A DNA stretch of 64,000 nucleotides, from positions 37,662-101,661 of the forward strand of contig QANU01020509.1 in the NCBI GenBank assembly GCA_003254905.1. The letters run 5' to 3'. The position numbers and the translations under genes were made by a program. The DNA is from Nissolia schottii. Taxonomy: Eukaryota; Streptophyta; Magnoliopsida; Fabales; Fabaceae. Shown one piece after another: positions 1 to 11,841 of the stretch. Each line of letters starts with the position of its first letter. Positions within the stretch are counted from its first letter, which is position 1. The notes under the pieces were generated by a model, which saw only the letters and a program-made list of their open reading frames with translations, did not search any database and had not been told where the DNA came from.

Positions 1-744
1 TAGCAGAAGAGTACAGAGGACATTGAGTTACTCAGGATAAGTAAAGGAAAGACTAGAACCCCGAGAACCTAGTAAATTAGATAAGGCTGCTCAGGACTAG
101 AACGGATAATAACAAGTAGGGAATTAGTATAATGATGTCACCTAGAGACCCCCTGAGCGGCGGAATCATACTGGAGTAATGAAATAAGTAGGTAAGCCCA
201 TAGAACCCCACTGGGAACGCGACGTTCTCACCCCCACTCCTTTATGGTTCTAGGTGGAGGCGACAAGGCAACTAGTGACGGTACGAGAGTTCGCAGCCAA
301 AGACCTCGAGGAGCAGCAGGAGCCACTTTTTCTAAGAATGCAGAGAGGCGACTATAGTTTTATAAGTAATAGCAGTAGTAAATGGTATATGTTGGCCATT
401 CGCTAGCATGAACAATATGAGCGGTAATTGTACTTATGTATTACAATGTAACTGTGTTTTGCGTATGGACCAAATGATTGTAATATATATGTATGACTAT
501 ATTCTAATCTTTCCTGTATACTTAACTCTAACACTTGCATACTTATATAATTATCTTTCCGAACAAGCATGGCTCCTATTTTGTAAAAGGTAGAAAAAGG
601 AAAAGGTTCAAAAGGGTCCATATTTTCGTATAAGTGATATTTTCCAAGCTAAAAGTAGGGGCTAAAGGTAACCCCAACCAAGCATATAACAACCCTATAA
701 TCGGTGTTACGACTATAGCGTAGGCCAAGAATAGGGGTGTTACA
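1..744 (+). mobile_element. Long-LTR fragment, 3' part (LTR family B, copy B1)
   Basis: The right end reads GGGTGTTACA, the complement of the TGTAACACCC ends at 19375, 45114, 47748 and 60050. Shared blocks include the phrase around 'cgttctcacccccactc' (about 222) and the A-rich 'aaaatatggacc' block near 620-640, read here on the minus strand. The piece is cut by the window edge. The family is probably Ty3/Gypsy (inference from TG...CA ends, size and 5-bp target duplication of the complete copy at 9488-12810). It is a fossil with no protein domains seen. Confidence 0.7.
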
Positions 745-1074
745 CGTTGCGAAGAGGATCCGTTATGCGAGGCCGGTGAGCTTTCACCGTGATTTGATGG
801 CAGGGGCGGTGATGGTGAAGCCGTTCCGGATTGCAGGAGAGCAACAATATGACAGGAAAACATTTTATTCCCAATTCTCAAATAAGGGTTCAAAAATTAA
901 CCAAAAGTGATGTTCATAAATTCCCAATTCCCAAATAACATTTTAGGGTTCATATTCTTTTTGACCCAAATGAAATTGAACCTTCTCTATATACATGTAT
1001 ACAGAGAAAGAAAAAAATATCAAATCGTTTATTTCACGGCCATAATCAGAATCAAAACAAAGGCTCTGATACCA
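745..1074 (-). mobile_element. Copia-type leader with initiator-Met primer binding site
   Basis: On the minus strand TGGTATCAGAGCC (1062-1074) matches the classic plant initiator-Met tRNA primer binding site and directly follows the LTR at 1075-1499. Only about 320 bp of leader and probable gag start remain before LTR copy B1 begins, so the rest of the element is absent here. Fossil. Confidence 0.65.
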
Positions 1075-1499
1075 ATTGATAAAATTATAATATGTTTTGT
1101 CCAATTATAGCATGTGAAATATGAACAATTCTGTGAGAGATTGAGAAGAAAATTTGGAACCTGGAATCGAAGGAATAGAAGCCATCCTTTTCCTCTGGGT
1201 TGAATCCTGATGAGAGAAGAGAAACAGGGAGAAGAGGAAGAGTTTCTCCCATATGCTCTATGTCAGGACTCCTAGTGGCAGGAGAAAAGTTTTATTCTTA
1301 ATAGGGAGAATAAAAAACTGACACAGGGTAGGCGAAGGGACTCTTCCATACATTAGGTAATGATGGACCTAGCCCACCTATCATCAACTAGTCCATACAC
1401 ATGTATACATTATTCTGGTGATCAATTTAATCTGGACAAAACACTAATTTATGCATGTCCATAAAATAATTATTATAATTATTCCAACATCTGTATCAT
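1075..1499 (-). mobile_element. Copia-type 5' LTR
   Basis: On the minus strand the LTR runs from TGTTGGAATAATT to the base before the primer binding site, about 425 bp. It sits inside an older LTR of family B that continues from 1500. No second LTR was found, so the element is incomplete. Confidence 0.6.
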
Positions 1500-2345
1500 T
1501 GACGACCAGGCAGCGCTATAACCTGAGTGGTAGCGAACCATGAGTGCACGATGGCATACTTCATCGAACAACGATAGGGAATAACCATCCTACTTGTGGG
1601 ATGGCGAGGGCCTTGCCCTATCAACGCGACCAGGAGTGGACTCGTTCGTTCTTTATCATTCTTTGGGCCCTTTATGCACTCTAGGTGACTTTAACTTCTT
1701 TATGATGTCATTTCTTTATATATTCATCTTTTCCTTTTACTTTGATATAATATCAGGTCTAAGCCTGTATTCAAATCATTAACCAATCCATCTTGCTGGA
1801 ATGGCAAGGGGTTTGTCCGTAGACGTGCCAAGAGGGGGGATTTCCCTATTCATATACTAAGTATATATCTTTAAGGTATTCCAAGCCCATTGTGGCTAGT
1901 ACCTTCTTAAGATCTTCGTTGGATCCCTATGTTCAATTATGATCTTGTTATAGTTATGTGATTGTTTATCTAGTTATCTAAGGTTGCCCTAACGTTCTAA
2001 TGGCAACATATTCCTCATGATGCATAATAGTAAATATATATCACACATACAATTAATCACATATAATTCTTTTGCATAACTTATGGTGACATAGTGCTTG
2101 TTGGGATCTGTGTACACTCAGGGAATTCTTCAATCGCTCAACGGTTTGAAAGTGTTGCTCAGCAGCTAGGGTTTTCAGGTCACTCAACGGCCTCTTCATG
2201 GTCGTATATGTGTTTTCTTTTAAATCTCCAGTTTTCGAGAGAATTAGAGTTTGCCCACACGGTGTGTGAAGAAGTGACGATGATATGTCACACATGTAGG
2301 TTCATTACACAATTTGGAAAGGAAGGAAAGAGTTCCCCTTAGGAA
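1500..2345 (-). mobile_element. LTR family B fragment (B5), interrupted by the Copia piece
   Basis: The block 'gacgaccaggca...acctgagtggtagcgaacc' and the following 'aaccatcc...ggatgg' hairpin align in order with 46118-46970 of copy B6. The piece covers the middle of the LTR in minus orientation and includes a short stretch rich in 'gctcaac' motifs near 2135-2200. Confidence 0.6.
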
Positions 2346-3077
2346 TTTTCTTCAGAAGCAAGGAAATGATATTGAACAAAGAAATATGTCTACATCATGA
2401 TGTATGTCTTTTTGATGAGAGAGCGAGGGGCAAATGGTGAATCTGTTGATGGAGTTTTGGAGGTGCCGGTGAGAGTAGTAAAGAATCCCCTTAGAGAATT
2501 TGGCTTGTGGGAGACATAGGGAAAAGTTTCCTATTTAGTTCAGTAAGACTTAGAGAATTATTTGTCTATGGATCTCCATAAATTTGCAACAAGAATGATG
2601 AAAGTAAGTGAACAGAGTAATGATTTGTAGGTACTGACTAAAGAAGGAGCAAGAAGGTTTTCAAGAAAATGCTTGGAAACTTAAAGAATTTTCAAAGGAC
2701 AACTTAAGGGGAAATGTGTTTACTTTTATGGTAATTGGCATTGAATGACCGGGTTTGGGGCTTCTAACTTACAAGGGAAACTAAAATATATTTGAGAGAG
2801 GAAGCTTGTAGAGGCATTCTTATTATTTTCTAGATGGGTTTTTTCCTTTATGGAGGTGAAAGAGAATTAATGTACGAATGGAAAGGAGGAAAGGAATCCT
2901 TTGGATCCCTGAATGAAAGAGTCTTAACTTTCCAAGTGAAATATGAAAAATCACGAGGAAAATGACATCATTACTCTTTCAAAGGAGGTGGTGACATACA
3001 CATGGCCAAATGGCCAAGTGTCTTGGGGGAAAAGGTGTTCTGAGACCGTGGTCAGAATAGCGGAAAAAGTGGGTGTT
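2346..3077. other. Unclassified decayed sequence
   Basis: This stretch has moderate GC and scattered short open stretches, all closed by stops. It resembles worn coding sequence of a transposable element, but I recognise no domain. Confidence 0.3.
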
Positions 3078-3184
3078 ACATGGCTGCCCCTCACGACACA
3101 TGTCTTTTCTCCTCGGGTCTTGAACTTGGGACCCTTTAAGAAGGGGACGAGCTTACCTACCACTCGACTAACCTTGTTTTAGTA
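3078..3184 (-). mobile_element. tRNA-derived SINE, 5' half only (module A copy 1)
   Basis: On the minus strand it has an A-box-like 'GTCGAGTGGTAGG' and a B-box-like 'GTTCAAGACC', followed by the same body as the SINEs at 7767 and 17559. The flanking 16-bp target-site sequence is kept on the right (3185-3200). The tail half is lost at the left boundary of copy 1. Confidence 0.55.
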
Positions 3185-4042
3185 ATTTCATCTTTTCTAT
3201 TAGTAATTAACAATAATGTTTTGAAAAGGAAAAAAAATCTAAATACTAAAATAAAAAAAGATTCATTCTTAATATAAATATATACTTAACCAAAATAGAA
3301 AGAATCTAAAACAAAATCCAAAATTAATAATTGATAATGCTTTATAACTATTTAGACAAGAAATTTGATCTATAAATCAAACCTTTTCTTAGACATTTTG
3401 AATAGATTGAGAACACTTCTCAAGAGAGACCATAGTAGGAAGGGTGTATATAAGACCCTAAAACTCCTTCTACAGAAGAAGTATTAACTTGTTTGATTGA
3501 GAAGAATGAAGTATTATTTCAAGTTGCCCCTCTTGATACCGATAAAAAGGAGGAGAAAATGGCTCGATAACTAAAATCTCCAGTTTAGTTCTTCTATTCT
3601 AATTTCATTCTTTGTTCTATATATCTATAATAAAGAGTCTTATAGTTTTCTTATCATGTTGATTATTGTTTTATTAATTTTTAATTTGTTTCATAATGTG
3701 CAGCCTTTTGAGATAGTTAATGTCGTTCAAGATGTAGATTACCGTCACCACTATCATTTTCGAAGTAGTTTGGGGAAAACATACTAACAATGGGACTAAT
3801 ATTGGTATCGATGAACTTATGATTCTCCTACTGCTTATTCTTTGATGCTTCGTTTTTCTCGTCTTCAGGTGCATTGGCTTCTTTGGTGTAGGGTCACATC
3901 GTTGACTCATCAGAGATTGTGTTTGGCATTGAAAAAGTTGGCCTTCAGGTGCTTCTTGGAAATTTTCCAATGGTTCGTTATAGAATTCTCAGTCCCACTG
4001 GAAATTCTCTTCACAATCTCAACTCATTTGTTGTCAACTTCC
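3078..4042 (+). pseudogene. Module A copy 1, left part (GST-like exon relics)
   Basis: This is the first of three direct copies (others at 7500 and 17277). After a truncated SINE comes the AT-rich block shared by all copies, then a GST phi-like first exon relic (about 3460-3582). An intron follows, ending 'gtgcag', and then a second exon relic from 3704 that begins CCTTTTGAG (PFE). The copy stops at the N at 4043, where an LTR retroelement is inserted, and resumes at 6229. Relative to copies 2 and 3 about 300 bp are missing at that junction. See copy 3 for the protein-level argument. Confidence 0.5.
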
Positions 4043-4044
4043 NC

Positions 4045-6227
4045 TGAAATCCATGGTACCAGGAGAGAAAATAGTGAATAACACCTGAATACGCAAAATG
4101 AAATTGAGAGAATGAGAAATATTGTACAAATTACAAGTAGTGTAAGCCTATATATAGGCTCTTGATAACCACTAACAATTAGCTAATTAGCTAAACTATT
4201 AGCTAATCTTAACTAACTATTACAATTATTAGTCACAATTACAATTATCAACTATATCATCTATATATTCTAATACCCCCACTGGACCATGTGCACTAAC
4301 ATGTCCAGCTTGGAAACAATGATACAAAGAAAAATCAAAGAGCAACACAATGCTAACAAAATGATTGAAAACCAACAGCAACCACCGAAGTTCCTAGTTC
4401 CTAGTTCCTGGAAGTCTTCGACTTTCACTGAAGCCCCTTTGACCTTCATCCAACGTGAAGTCTTCGACTTTCACTGAAGCCCCTTCGACCTTCCTCCAAC
4501 GTCTCAACGGCATCGGTTGCAAACGGTTTCAACATAGGAACAATGATCAAATGTCATCACAGGCAAAACACATGGCAAAAGCAAATGGTCCCATCATATA
4601 CAAAGCTTAACCACCCACTTGGCAGAAGCAAACATAATGCCATAAGGCTAACAGAGTGTGAACCAATGCTTAGCCATGTCATACACTGATCTGAATCAAA
4701 GTCACACGAGGCTAACAAAGCAGAATCAAAGCTAGAAACTTAAGTCTCTATCTAAAGTCTGAAGCACACATAGATCCTCCACTAGAATCCAACAGTACCA
4801 AAAAAAAATCTCCATGATATTTACCAAAAACATTTCATCATCCAATGCTTGACAAAATGTCACAGCAGATTATTCAAACCAGACATGTTCAAAAACAAAA
4901 TCACAATTGCAAGAAATCAGAATCAAACAACAATGCACCAAATTCTGTAGCAACCATGCTTAACAAGTAGCATACTGCATCCAACACTCAGTCAGTGGAA
5001 GTCCACAAGAAGAAATTATTACCTCCTTATTGAGAGAAGATAATATGTCAAACACCTTGTGTGCATCATCAACAAGAAGTGAGCCAATCAAGAAGATGAA
5101 TCAAATTGTGTAATAACCAACGTAGCAGACCAGAACCAGAGTCATAATCAGAGTAAACAACAACAACAAACATCAAGAAAACTAGAGCCATGAACGGAGC
5201 AAACCAGATCTGGATACTTCCTCCAAAACTAAAAAGAAGGAAGCAGCAGCGTAGTGTATAGATCACTCTGAGATCCTCAAGAATCCAATGCGAACTGAAG
5301 CATGCCAGCAAGTAATGGATGAAGCAAAGATGGCGCAGATCTGAAGTAAGAAGATGAAACCAAATCAGATCCTGAATCGGAGCGAAAACCACGAGCACCT
5401 TGACAACTCCGCTGAACGATCCGTAGCTCGTAGAAAGCAGCTGTAACGGCAAAAGAAAACCAGATCTGCACGATTTTCAGATCCTCGGCGCAGCAGGAAG
5501 GGGCAGAACCAGAACGCATAACACGATCCCAGGCGTGCAGTTCCAAACAGAGACGAGCGAGCATCTACGCGATTCAGACGCAAAACGGACGGTTGTGGTG
5601 CGGCTCCACGTGGTTCCCTGCACATCGTCGGGAAGTCACGGCACGATAGATGTGTGCGCCAGCTGGTAGATGAGGCAGCGGCGGCCTACACAGAACTGCA
5701 CGGTGTCTGCGGGAGGATCCGGATCGTCGCCGGGGAAGAGAAATTTTGCAGAAAAAACGGAGAAAAAAGGGGAAAACTGGAATGGAAAAGAGAAAATGAA
5801 CTGAACAAAATTGAAGCAAAGAAGAGAGAAAGAAAAGAGCTTCTGTTGTTTTTTTTTTTTTTTGAGAAAATAAAAGAAACTTGAAGAAAACAGTGTTTAG
5901 GAGGCAAGAAAATGAAAGAAAACGAAACGGGAAAAAAAGAAAAAAAAAATGAGGTGCGGAAGCTTCAAGGTGGATGTCATGGCTCTGATACCATGTTGAA
6001 ATTCATGGTACCAGGAGAGAAAATAGAGAATAGCACCTGAATATGCAAAATGAAATTGAGAGAATGAGAAAGATGGTACAAATTACAAGTAGTATAGGCC
6101 TATATATAGGCTTTTGATAACCACTAACAATTAGCTAATTAGCTAAACTATTAGCTAATCTTAACTAACTATTACAATTATTAGTCACAATTACAATTAT
6201 CAACTATATCATCTATATATTCTAATA
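4045..6227 (-). mobile_element. Short LTR retroelement with two LTRs, probably non-autonomous
   Basis: The two LTRs lie at 4045-4275 (3') and 5994-6227 (5'). By eye they differ at about nine positions over about 231 bp, so near 96 percent identity, which suggests insertion within a few million years. On the minus strand the 5' LTR is followed directly by the primer binding site TGGTATCAGAGCC (5981-5993). A G-rich tract (4276-4283) precedes the 3' LTR. The internal part is only about 1.7 kb and shows no recognisable gag, protease, reverse transcriptase or integrase. This suggests a cut-down derivative of a Copia-type parent. It is inserted in module A copy 1. Confidence 0.8.
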
Positions 6228-6228
6228 A

Positions 6229-6415
6229 TATGTATATATTAAAGTCATGTATCTTTGTGAAATTTCTTTTCTCCTAGACTTGGGGCGTTGATTATATTAC
6301 ACACACATATATATATATAATCTCAAACTGTTATTATTTTCTAACTCTACATATATGTTTTTCATATCCAAGAGCAGAAGAAAATGCGAGAATCAAAGAA
6401 TATTTTAAAAAAGAA
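6229..6415 (+). repeat. Module A copy 1, right part
   Basis: Sequence from 'atattaaagtcatgtatctttgtg' (split by spacing in the source) onward matches 9160-9335 in copy 2 and 18985-19195 in copy 3. It ends at 'aaaagaaaag', where an LTR-like segment starts. It shows that the retroelement at 4045-6227 landed inside module A. Confidence 0.6.
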
Positions 6416-6622
6416 AAGTATTAGAGGATGAGATAGATGATGGTTAGTTATGGTTAGTTATAGGCAGTTAAGTTAGTTACTTTGTGTTTTATGTAATAGC
6501 TTGTGGCTCAAGCTATAGCACCTGTTGTCTATATATGCAGGTTCACACACCTGCAGAATTCAATGAATTCATTCAACAAGTTTCACTCATTTACATCCTC
6601 TCTCACTTTATCTCTCTAACAA
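6416..6622 (+). mobile_element. Probable short solo LTR (Copia-like)
   Basis: The segment begins TATTAGAGG and ends CTCTCTAACA. It contains 'tctatatatgcagg' as a TATA-like element and a pyrimidine-rich end typical of small plant Copia LTRs. No clear target duplication is visible, so the call is tentative. Confidence 0.4.
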
Positions 6623-7499
6623 TAATTATGCATGTGTGACACTACTGCAGAGTCTAACAACAATGAATTGTTAAATTACATTAACATTGAATCTGTCTTA
6701 TCTTCTTACTTCAATTATTTTGTTGACGATCGTGTAGGGCTCTTGGAAAAAGTCTCCTATCAAGTGCAAGGCAATGGATAGTTTAGCTTATGTAGTTGTT
6801 GATATTGATGAATTTGTAGGGATTGTGGAGGTCAAGGTAGATAAAATCTTGCTTTAAAGCTTAAAATGGCAGATTTTATGCTTTTGATACCTAAAAGCGC
6901 TTTGAATTTTATTTAAAAGCAAAACGAAAGCAATGTAAAAGTCTTTTCCAATGACAATTCATTTCAATTAAATTCTAAAAGTAATTCATTTGAATAATTT
7001 ATAATATATTTTTTATATCCAAAAAATGATAAATGCATTCATTCGGTTTTAACATTCTTACTTATTGACATGAACTTATTAAGGTTAAATGAATAAAAAT
7101 GTAAGACAAAACAACAATATGTATCATTAAAAAAGAAATTGTATTTCAAGAAGAAATTATGTATCATTCATCTTAAACTTTATTTTAGTAAGATACAAAT
7201 AATAACTATTATTTAAAATAATGAGATTAATTTCTATGCGTTGACAGTGTAAAAGGGTTTTACATAGTCATCCAATCAAGTATTTTTACATAAGCAAAAG
7301 TGGTTGAATCTTACCTTTACTACTTCAAAAGTCTCCCATATAATATAACAACATATGATTGGAAGACAATATAAAACAATTTTATTTTTTCAAAACATAG
7401 AAATTAAGTTTTAAAATAAATTATAATTATAACGGTTTTGCTAACAAAAGTGCTTTACTTGCTAAGCTGCCCAGAGTAAAATATTTTAACTATTTTCAA
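6623..7499. other. AT-rich intergenic sequence with a possible MITE
   Basis: No gene is visible. At about 7238-7381 'gacagtgtaaaa...atccaatca' is answered by an inverted 'tgattggaagacaatataaaac', a MITE-like arrangement about 145 bp long. The remainder is AT-rich without recognisable structure. Confidence 0.3.
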
Positions 7500-9482
7500 T
7501 GCTCTAAAAGCAAAACACATTACTTTTTCATTTAAAGCATTCTTCTTAAGGTTCCTCTTTAGAAAAACCCTAATTGCAATTATATAGTAAAATGTTATGG
7601 AGTGTATGAAGATAATCATAATCACAAAGTTAGAAAATTTTAATGGTTGAATTTATCTTTCAATATTTAACTAAATGAAAATGAAGAAATTATCGTTATA
7701 TCATTGTTTTTAATCTTAAACATTCATATATTTTATAAAATTTATATATTATTTCATCTTTTCTATTATTTTTTTTCCTTGCACTAGTATCCAAACTCTT
7801 GTACTAGTGGGACTAACTAATCTAGTTTGGGATGTTGTGGCTTCCCCTCCCAACACATGTCTTTTCCTCCTCAGGTCTTGAACCTGGACCCTTTAGGAAG
7901 GGGACGAGCTTACCCACCACTTGACCAACTTGTTTCGGTAATTTCATCTTTTCTATGAGAAATTAACAATAATATTTTGAAAAGGGAAAAAACTAAATAC
8001 TAAAATAAAAAAAGATTCATTCTTAATATAAAATATATACATAACCAAAAATAGAAAGAATCTAAAACAAAAGTTGAAATTAATAACTGATAATGCTTTA
8101 TAACTATTTAGACAAGAAAGTTGATCTATAAATCAAACCTTTTCTTAGATATTCTGAATAGATTGAGAAGACTTCTCAAGAGAGACCATTGTAGGAAGAG
8201 GGTGTATATATGACCCTAAAACTCCTTCTACAGAACAAGCACTAACTTGTCCGATTGAGAAGAATGAAGTATTATTTCAGCTTGTCCCTCTTGATGCCGA
8301 GAAAAAGAAGGAGAAAGCGGCTCGATACCTCAAATCTCCAGTTTAGTTCCTCTATTCTAATTTCATTCTCTGTTCTATACATCTATAATAAAGAGCCTCA
8401 TCGTTTTCTTATCATGTTGATTATTGTTTTATTAATTTTTAATTTGTTTCATAATGTGCAGGATAGTTAATGTCGTTCAAGATGTAGATTACCGTCACCG
8501 CCACCATTTTGAAACAACTTAGCAGCTCAAGCTCATTGCCGAAGTTGAAGTTTGGGGGAAAGCATACTAAGCATGGGACTAATATTGGTATCGGTCGACT
8601 TATGATTCTCCTCCTAATGCTTATTCTTTGATGCTTCATTTTTCTCGTCTTCATGTGCATTGGCTTATTTGGTGTAGGGTCACATCGTTGGCTCATCAGA
8701 GATTTTGCGTTTGGCATTGAAAAAGTTGGCCTTCAGGTGCTTCTTGGACATTTTCCAACGGTTCGTTATGGATTTCTTAGTCTGACCAGAAATTCTCTTC
8801 GCAATCTCAACCCATTTGTTGCCAACTTCCCAACGACTTCAATTGGCTGAATTTCAAGGGGTAGAACTAGTTGGGAGCACAACAGAGGAGGGGCGATTTG
8901 TTCAACTTGGGTTGTATTAGCCACATTTGCGTTATGGAGAAAGGGGACATGATAAGGAAGCATCAATGTGAAGGCATGGTGGGGGATGGCATAAGCAAAC
9001 AGACCATCATGGAGGGGACTTTAATTCTCAAGTTTTAGTATAAGTTCCACGTTGTAGTCGAAATATAAAATAATAATAAAAATAAGGATATTTTTAAATA
9101 TTTAAAAGAGAGTTTAATTTTGATATATCTTTAAGTTTTCAATATTATAGTTATATATAGATATATTAAAGTCGTGTATCTTTGTGAAATTTCTTTTCTC
9201 CTAGACTTGGGGCGTTGAATATATTACACACACGCGCATATATATATATATATATATATATNACTCTACATTTATCTTTTTCATATCCAAGAGCAGAAGA
9301 AAATGCGAGAATCATAAAATATTTTAAAAAGGAAAAGCAAATCATGGCCATACAACAATATATGAATCATCAAAGTTAAAAGTTCATTAGATATCACACG
9401 ATCATCTAAAAAGTCAGACGACTTCATGTACTAAACTTTTTTTTTTTTCATCTTGATCATCCAGTTATGGTTTATAGCCATG
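7500..9482 (+). pseudogene. Module A copy 2 (GST-like exon relics)
   Basis: This is the most continuous copy of the module together with copy 3. It holds the complete SINE (7767-7940), a GST phi-like exon 1 relic at about 8205-8341 reading ...CLIEKNEV..VPLD..., an intron of about 119 bp, and an exon 2 relic from 8461. Compared with copies 1 and 3, exon 2 here lacks the first eight bases after the acceptor AG, so it could not splice in frame. A second conserved stretch (8640-8960) has no recognised relative. The copy runs into a solo LTR at 9488, and its last bases reappear at 12811. Confidence 0.5.
7767..7940 (-). mobile_element. tRNA-derived SINE with 16-bp target-site duplication
   Basis: On the minus strand the element starts near 7940 with 'GTTGGTCAAGTGGTGGG' (A-box-like). 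It carries 'GGTTCAAGACC' (one mismatch to the B-box consensus GGTTCGANNCC) and ends in an A-rich tail (7767-7776). The 16-bp direct repeat atttcatcttttctat flanks it at 7751-7766 and 7941-7956. This is good structural evidence for retroposition. Confidence 0.75.
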
Positions 9483-10529
9483 ATTTTTGTAACATCCCGT
9501 GTTTCTCCGAGCTAGAAAGTTATTCGTCGACCGCCGAGACCGGCCGAGAACCGTTGAGGGAGCAAGGGCAATCGACTCGCAACTCCAAAACCCTGGAAAT
9601 TTGGGAGAATGGATTAGGTTTAGCTGCCTTATAAATTTTCAGGAGCCGTTGGGCGAGTTTCAACTCGAACGAAAATTCTCCGGATACTGTAAGATGCCCG
9701 CAGGACGGTCGACCCAATGGAAAAGTCTCCGGTCCTCGAGAGAATGGTTCGAGGTCAAAGGGAAAAATAAAGGGGGTCACAGCGGTGTGCCCGGAATATT
9801 TTTAGGGCAACCGGGTACCGGGCTTTGCGGACAAAAGGCGATTTAGTAAACTTAAAGTCGGGTAAAAGGACTTAACTTCTGGAGGAAGTCGAGTCATGCC
9901 TAAATCAATAGGTAAAAGAATAAACGAAAGAATAAACAAACGAATAAAAGAATAAATAAATAAATAAATGAATAAATAAACAAAAAGAAGAATAAATAAG
10001 TAAATAATAATATAATAATAATAATGATAATAATAATAATAATAACTATATGAAGCTGCAAAGCTTCAGAGAGAAAACGTGAGAGAAAGAAGAGAAAGGT
10101 TAAAAGAGAGAGGAAGGAAAGTGAAATAATTTCACTGTGCGAGGTTATTATAAATAACTTCTTCCTTCTTCAGAAGTTACGTTCAGAGGACCTTCGAGGG
10201 TTACGTTCCGACACTACTAGATTTCGTGCCTGAGTCCCCGAAAATTAGCCGGAGCACGCCATCGCGAAGAGGACCATCTCCCCTTCAAAGTCACCGAATC
10301 AGAATCCCGATCGGAGGTGGGTAACCCTAAGCCCACTGTCTATGTGGTTTAGTTTTTAATTGTATCTGTGCCTATTTGTATATTTGACAGTAGAACTGAT
10401 AAGTAGTATTTTGGGGGGATACTGTGTAAAAAGGGTTTTGCGAACGGTAGAAAATTGAAACGCATAACTGTACTACTTGGAACCCTAGGAACAGTGAAAG
10501 TTTACGATCTGGAGTCTCGGGAGGCGATT

Positions 10530-10790
10530 TTTGTAGTCTGCATTCGAATACTTAAGGAATTCAATCGAATGCGAGCCCTAATCGAGCTTTCCTTCGAATG
10601 AATTCCACTGCAGTCGAATGCAGGCGACTTTTAGGGATTTCAATCAAATGAATTCCCTCGTATTTGAATGAAGAGATGTCGAGGGATTTCAGTCGAATGA
10701 AAACCTATTCCAATCGAATGAAAGAACTCCGAGGGATTTCATTCGAATACCACAGTAAGCATTCGAATGAAGCCTGGCAGAGTTGGAAGT
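10530..10790 (+). repeat. Array of CATTCGAATG-like motifs in LTR B2
   Basis: About ten near-copies of the palindromic core TTCGAATGAA (variants cgaatga, tcgaatg, ttcgaat) lie at irregular 15-40 base spacing, with 'gagggatttca' repeated between several. The array follows the TATA and donor-like sites of the LTR. Other copies of the family carry different motifs at this place. Confidence 0.65.
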
Positions 10791-11004
10791 TTAGTGGTTT
10801 CAAGGGATCCAATAGCTATGGTTAAGCTATTCTTATGTATTTGAGCATGCATCATGAGGATGGGATGCCATTTAAGAGTTAGAGCAACCCTAGAGAATTA
10901 GAGGTCAATGACTTAATGAACAAGAAAGCATAATATGATGTAGGGAATAAGTATGTAGATATATGTTAGGAATCCCTCTCTTGGCAAAGTCTACTTGACA
11001 CGTC

Positions 11005-11250
11005 CCTCGCCAGTCCCAAAAGGGTGGATTGGCCAATGTGTTACCTTGCCAGATCCCAAAAAGGTGGATTTGGTTAACGAAGTAATCCCAAAAGGGTGGA
11101 TTTGGTTAACGAAGTAATCCGAAAAGGGTGGATTAGATCGCAGAGGTTAAAGACACAAGGAAGGAAAATGTGTTACCTTGCCAAGTCCCAAAAGGGTGGA
11201 GTTGGTTAACGGATTAATCCCAAAAGGGTGGATTGATTCGCAGAGGTTAA
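11005..11250 (+). repeat. Short direct repeats 'tcccaaaagggtggatt'
   Basis: The phrase 'tcccaaaagggtggatt' recurs about seven times, twice joined to 'tggttaacgaagtaa', making an imperfect minisatellite within LTR B2. Related single copies occur in LTR B3 near 16590. Confidence 0.65.
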
Positions 11251-11841
11251 TGGCACAAAGAAAGTAAAGTAAAGTTAAAGTAAAGATTGCTCATCGAAGC
11301 AAAAAGAGAAGTGAAGGAAGGATGACGTCATACCTAAAAGAATAAAGAAAGGAGAAGAAGGACGCTAACCCGGGTGAGCCAGTATACGTAAGAGATCCCC
11401 AAGTCCCCCAAGCATGTAGTATAAAGAGTATGTAGCACAAAGCATAGAGAATGTGTGTGTGTATGAATGTGATGATTGAACAGTTATGTGTATGTCAGTA
11501 TGCATGTGATAAAGTATATATGCATAGTCATAAATGTTTATGTATGATGTAAGTCAAGGGAACGACCCGAGACTGATAGCTTAATTATAATTGCATTGTA
11601 GAATGTACAAGCACGCAAACTTAGTAAGAAAGACTAGTTCCCCTATCACCTAGATAATCTTAGATAAAGCCGTTCAGGACCTTAGGCCAGACAATAATCA
11701 GTAGGATGCTAGTATGCATGTCACTTAGAAACACCTGAGCGGCCTGGAGGATATTCAAGTAAATGAATCATAAGTAGCCACAGGGACCCACTGAGAACTC
11801 AGAGTTCTCACCCCACTCGATTATGGATCCAGCTTGCCGCT

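Noticed and set aside
5069-5625. Overlapping minus-strand open frames inside the LTR retroelement
   Set aside because: Low-complexity translations without any retroelement domain; not supported as genes.
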